NCBI GenBank assembly: GCA_002404345.1
Contig: DHJN01000034.1
Span: 1 to 7,371, forward strand
Direction: 5' to 3'
DNA length: 7,371 nucleotides
DNA from: Actinobacteria bacterium UBA4719
Lineage (GTDB): Bacteria > Actinomycetota > Actinomycetes > Actinomycetales > Dermatophilaceae
The first letter of the stretch is position 1. The number at the start of each line of letters is the position of its first letter. Made by a program: the position numbers and the translations under genes. The notes under the pieces were generated by a model. That model searched no databases. It was not told the DNA's origin and saw only the letters and a program-made list of their open reading frames with translations. This document shows, in pieces, positions 5,105 through 7,371 of this stretch.

Positions 5105-5434
5105 TCAACTGGCCCTTGTCGCACTCGCCCCGGTCGAACGTGTACTGGTCGTACTTGTTCTGGTCGTACGTGTAAAACGGACGGCGCTGCGGTCCCGGGC
5201 TTTCGCGGCCTCGACCGCACGGTCCTTCGGCGGAGCCGACGTCACCATCGCGTCCAGCAGCTGCTGGGTGACCTCAGCAACCGCAGCCACGGCGCGCTCG
5301 ACAACGGCGGCGTTCGCGGCGGATGGCTTGCTGGTCCCACTGACCTTGCGGACGTACTGCAGGGCGGCACCGTGCACCTCCTCCGGAGTCGCCGGCGGCG
5401 AGTAGTTGTAGAGGGTTCTGATGTTGCGGCACAT
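5105..5434 (-). CDS. DUF2277 family protein
   Basis: Encodes 109 residues. The N-terminus MCRNIRTLYNYSPPATPEEVHGAALQYVRKVSGTSKPS and the following 'VVERAVAAVAEVTQQLLDAMVTSAPPKDRAVEAAKAR' match the small DUF2277 family, which has no assigned biochemical role that I know of. Its core, as I recall it, is an all-helical fold of about 85-90 residues, and C2 in the MCRNI start is conserved. Here about 20 extra residues follow, made of the tandem pentapeptides TRTTR-TSTTS-TRSTG. No membrane segment or signal peptide is seen. The start follows family convention, though the ribosome site (AAGG, almost touching the ATG) is poor. It lies 101 bp behind dusB and could share its transcript. Confidence 0.88.
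   Translation of the reverse strand: MCRNIRTLYNYSPPATPEEVHGAALQYVRKVSGTSKPSAANAAVVERAVAAVAEVTQQLLDAMVTSAPPKDRAVEAAKARDRSAVRFTRTTRTSTTSTRSTGASATRAS
5129..5173 (-). repeat. 15-bp tandem repeat in the DUF2277 tail
   Basis: Three in-phase 15-bp units on the minus strand (ACACGTACGACCAGA, ACAAGTACGACCAGT, ACACGTTCGACCGGG) encode TRTTR, TSTTS and TRSTG. They form a Thr/Ser/Arg-rich extension beyond the conserved DUF2277 core. Confidence 0.8.
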
Positions 5435-5503
5435 GCCTTCGAGCCTGCCACGGGTTGTGCCGTCACGGAACCTGCGTCAGGCACTCGGTCGGGCCAGCTG
5501 GAT

Positions 5504-5534
5504 CGGTGCGGTACCGAGGACCGAAGCTGCACCG
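5504..5534 (-). terminator. Weak inverted repeat just downstream of dusB
   Basis: CGGTGC and GCACCG (6 bp) flank a 19-nt loop, starting 1 nt after the dusB stop codon. No U-tract follows. It could attenuate transcription between dusB and the DUF2277 gene, but the stem is short and may be chance in GC-rich DNA. Confidence 0.2.
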
Positions 5535-5535
5535 G

Positions 5536-6750
5536 TCAGCCGCCCGAGACCGACAGCTCGGCCTGGGCGACCGATGCAGCGGACGCCTCGTTGAGCTCCT
5601 GGGAGTCCAGCCACCCGTCCGGCAGGGCAACCCGACGAGGCGAGCCAGCCCTTCCCCGCTGGCCCTCGGCCGGTTCGCCGGGCCACGGCGCATCCAGGTC
5701 GAGCCCGGCGATCAAGTCGTCGAGCGCGGCCATCGAGTCAACCAAGGCTAGTCGGTGACGGACGTCGCGCCCGGCTGGGAATCCCTTGAAATACCAGGCG
5801 ATGTGCTTGCGGATGTCCCGACACGCCTTCAGCTCGCTGCCGTGGTATTCGGCGAGGTACTCGGTGTGTCGACGCATGGTCTGCGCCACCTGCCCCAGGG
5901 TGGGCCGGACCTGCGCCGTCGTCCCGGCGAAGGCCGCAGCAAGGTCGGTGAACAGCCATGGTCGACCGAGGCAACCGCGACCCACGACAACTCCGTCGCA
6001 GCCGGTCGCCTCGACCATCGCGAGCGCGTCCTGCGCCGACCAGATGTCGCCGTTACCCAGCACCGGAATGCTGGTGACAACCTTCTTCAATGCCTTGATA
6101 GCCGACCAGTCAGCCTGACCGGAGTATGCCTGGGACGCGGTCCGCGCGTGCAGCGCCACCGCGGTAACGCCCTCCCCCTCGGCGATCCGGCCCGCCTCCA
6201 GGAAAGTGAGGTGGTCCGAGTCGATGCCCATACGCATCTTGACGGTGACCGGCACGTCATACTTGGCGGCCTCCTTGACCGCGTGGCTGACGATCGCCCG
6301 AAACAGGTCCGTCTTCCACGGGAGGGCCGCCCCGCCGCCCTTGCGGGTGACCTTGGGGACCGGACAGCCGAAGTTGAGGTCGATGTGATCGGCACGGTCC
6401 TCACTCACCAGCATCCGCACCGCAGCCCCCACGGTCGCCGGATCCACGCCATACAGCTGGATCGAACGGGGGCTCTCGTCCGGGTCGTGCTCGATCAGCT
6501 GCATCGACATCGGTGTGCGCTCAACCAGGGCACGCGACGTGACCATCTCGCTGACAAACAGGGACCGCGTCGCGCCCTTGGCGCTGGCACCGGACTGCCC
6601 CGGTCCCTCGTCGCCGTACTGCCGGCACAACCGGCGAAAGGCCCGGTTGGTGATGCCTGCCATCGGCGCCAGCACGACCGGGGACTCGATGGTGTGGCGG
6701 CCGATCTGGAGCGGTGGGAGCACTGGGCGTACCGGGAGCACAGCGGTCAT
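5536..6750 (-). CDS. dusB: tRNA-dihydrouridine synthase, DusB family
   Basis: FMN-dependent enzyme that reduces uridine to dihydrouridine in the tRNA D loop, using NADPH. The 404-residue protein shows the TIM-barrel signature LAPMAGITNRAFRRLC (28-42). The catalytic cysteine is C129 in DHIDLNFGCPVPKVTRKGGGA. It also has VTVKMRMG (K171), ALHARTASQAYSG (H201), the phosphate-binding VLGNGDI (230-236) and GCDGVVVGRGCLGRPW (250-265). The C-terminal part, with RKHIAWYFKGFP and GSPRRVALPDGWLDS, matches actinobacterial relatives. The ATG lies 13 bp behind the glyS stop with only GGGA as a ribosome site, so the two are probably co-transcribed. All key residues are present and the length is normal for the group. 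Confidence 0.96.
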   Translation of the reverse strand: MTAVLPVRPVLPPLQIGRHTIESPVVLAPMAGITNRAFRRLCRQYGDEGPGQSGASAKGATRSLFVSEMVTSRALVERTPMSMQLIEHDPDESPRSIQLYGVDPATVGAAVRMLVSEDRADHIDLNFGCPVPKVTRKGGGAALPWKTDLFRAIVSHAVKEAAKYDVPVTVKMRMGIDSDHLTFLEAGRIAEGEGVTAVALHARTASQAYSGQADWSAIKALKKVVTSIPVLGNGDIWSAQDALAMVEATGCDGVVVGRGCLGRPWLFTDLAAAFAGTTAQVRPTLGQVAQTMRRHTEYLAEYHGSELKACRDIRKHIAWYFKGFPAGRDVRHRLALVDSMAALDDLIAGLDLDAPWPGEPAEGQRGRAGSPRRVALPDGWLDSQELNEASAASVAQAELSVSGG

Positions 6751-6763
6751 GGTCCCGCGATTC

Positions 6764-7371
<608 letters not shown>

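Noticed and set aside
4281..5108. Minus-strand open frame of 275 codons overlapping the membrane-protein gene and its upstream region
   Set aside because: It uses a different frame from the recognisable two-helix protein, is rich in Arg, His, Gly and Pro, and runs across the noncoding 21-bp duplication.
6550..6620. Approximately 15-residue insertion in DusB between CRQYG and LFVSEMV
   Set aside because: A similar extra segment occurs at this place in the mycobacterial relative as I recall it, so it is a group feature and not unusual.

Overview
This is a chromosomal window from a high-GC Gram-positive bacterium. The actinobacterial assignment rests on the strong G/C bias at third codon positions and on an actinobacterial-style gene set: a Dgt-type dGTPase directly upstream of DnaG primase, a tRNA-Asn beside them, and a single-chain bacterial/eukaryal-type glycyl-tRNA synthetase. 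The Dgt N-terminus (STYSVADRERW) and GlyS ([15 protein letters not shown]) look most like Micrococcales relatives (Intrasporangiaceae/Dermatophilaceae area). That finer placement is an inference. No mobile element, phage gene or CRISPR array is visible.

Every gene lies on the minus strand, so transcription runs from high to low coordinates. From the right edge the order is: glyS (3' part only, with an apparent one-base frameshift at about 7328-7331); dusB, 13 bp behind glyS; a small DUF2277 protein; a two-helix membrane protein of the family usually misnamed 'aromatic ring-opening dioxygenase LigA'; a noncoding block of about 230 bp with an 18-bp hairpin and a 19-copy heptanucleotide array; dgt; dnaG; a conserved hypothetical gene overlapping the dnaG stop; and tRNA-Asn(GTT) at the left edge. 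All large plus-strand open frames are shadows of these genes.

Functionally, the right part is translation-related (tRNA charging and dihydrouridine modification) and the left part is replication-related (dNTP hydrolysis and primer synthesis). dgt, dnaG and the 176-residue hypothetical gene look like one transcription unit, with dgt possibly starting leaderless from its own promoter and dnaG also carrying a strong Shine-Dalgarno. Most of the window is ordinary core genome.

The unusual content is short-period tandem repetition at several places. It comprises the heptamer array between the membrane-protein gene and dgt, two different 12-bp in-frame arrays in the DnaG linker (one encoding a His/Glu-rich GHEQ repeat), a 15-bp array in the DUF2277 tail, and a 21-bp duplication just behind it. 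A 20-bp perfect palindrome also spans the dgt stop codon.
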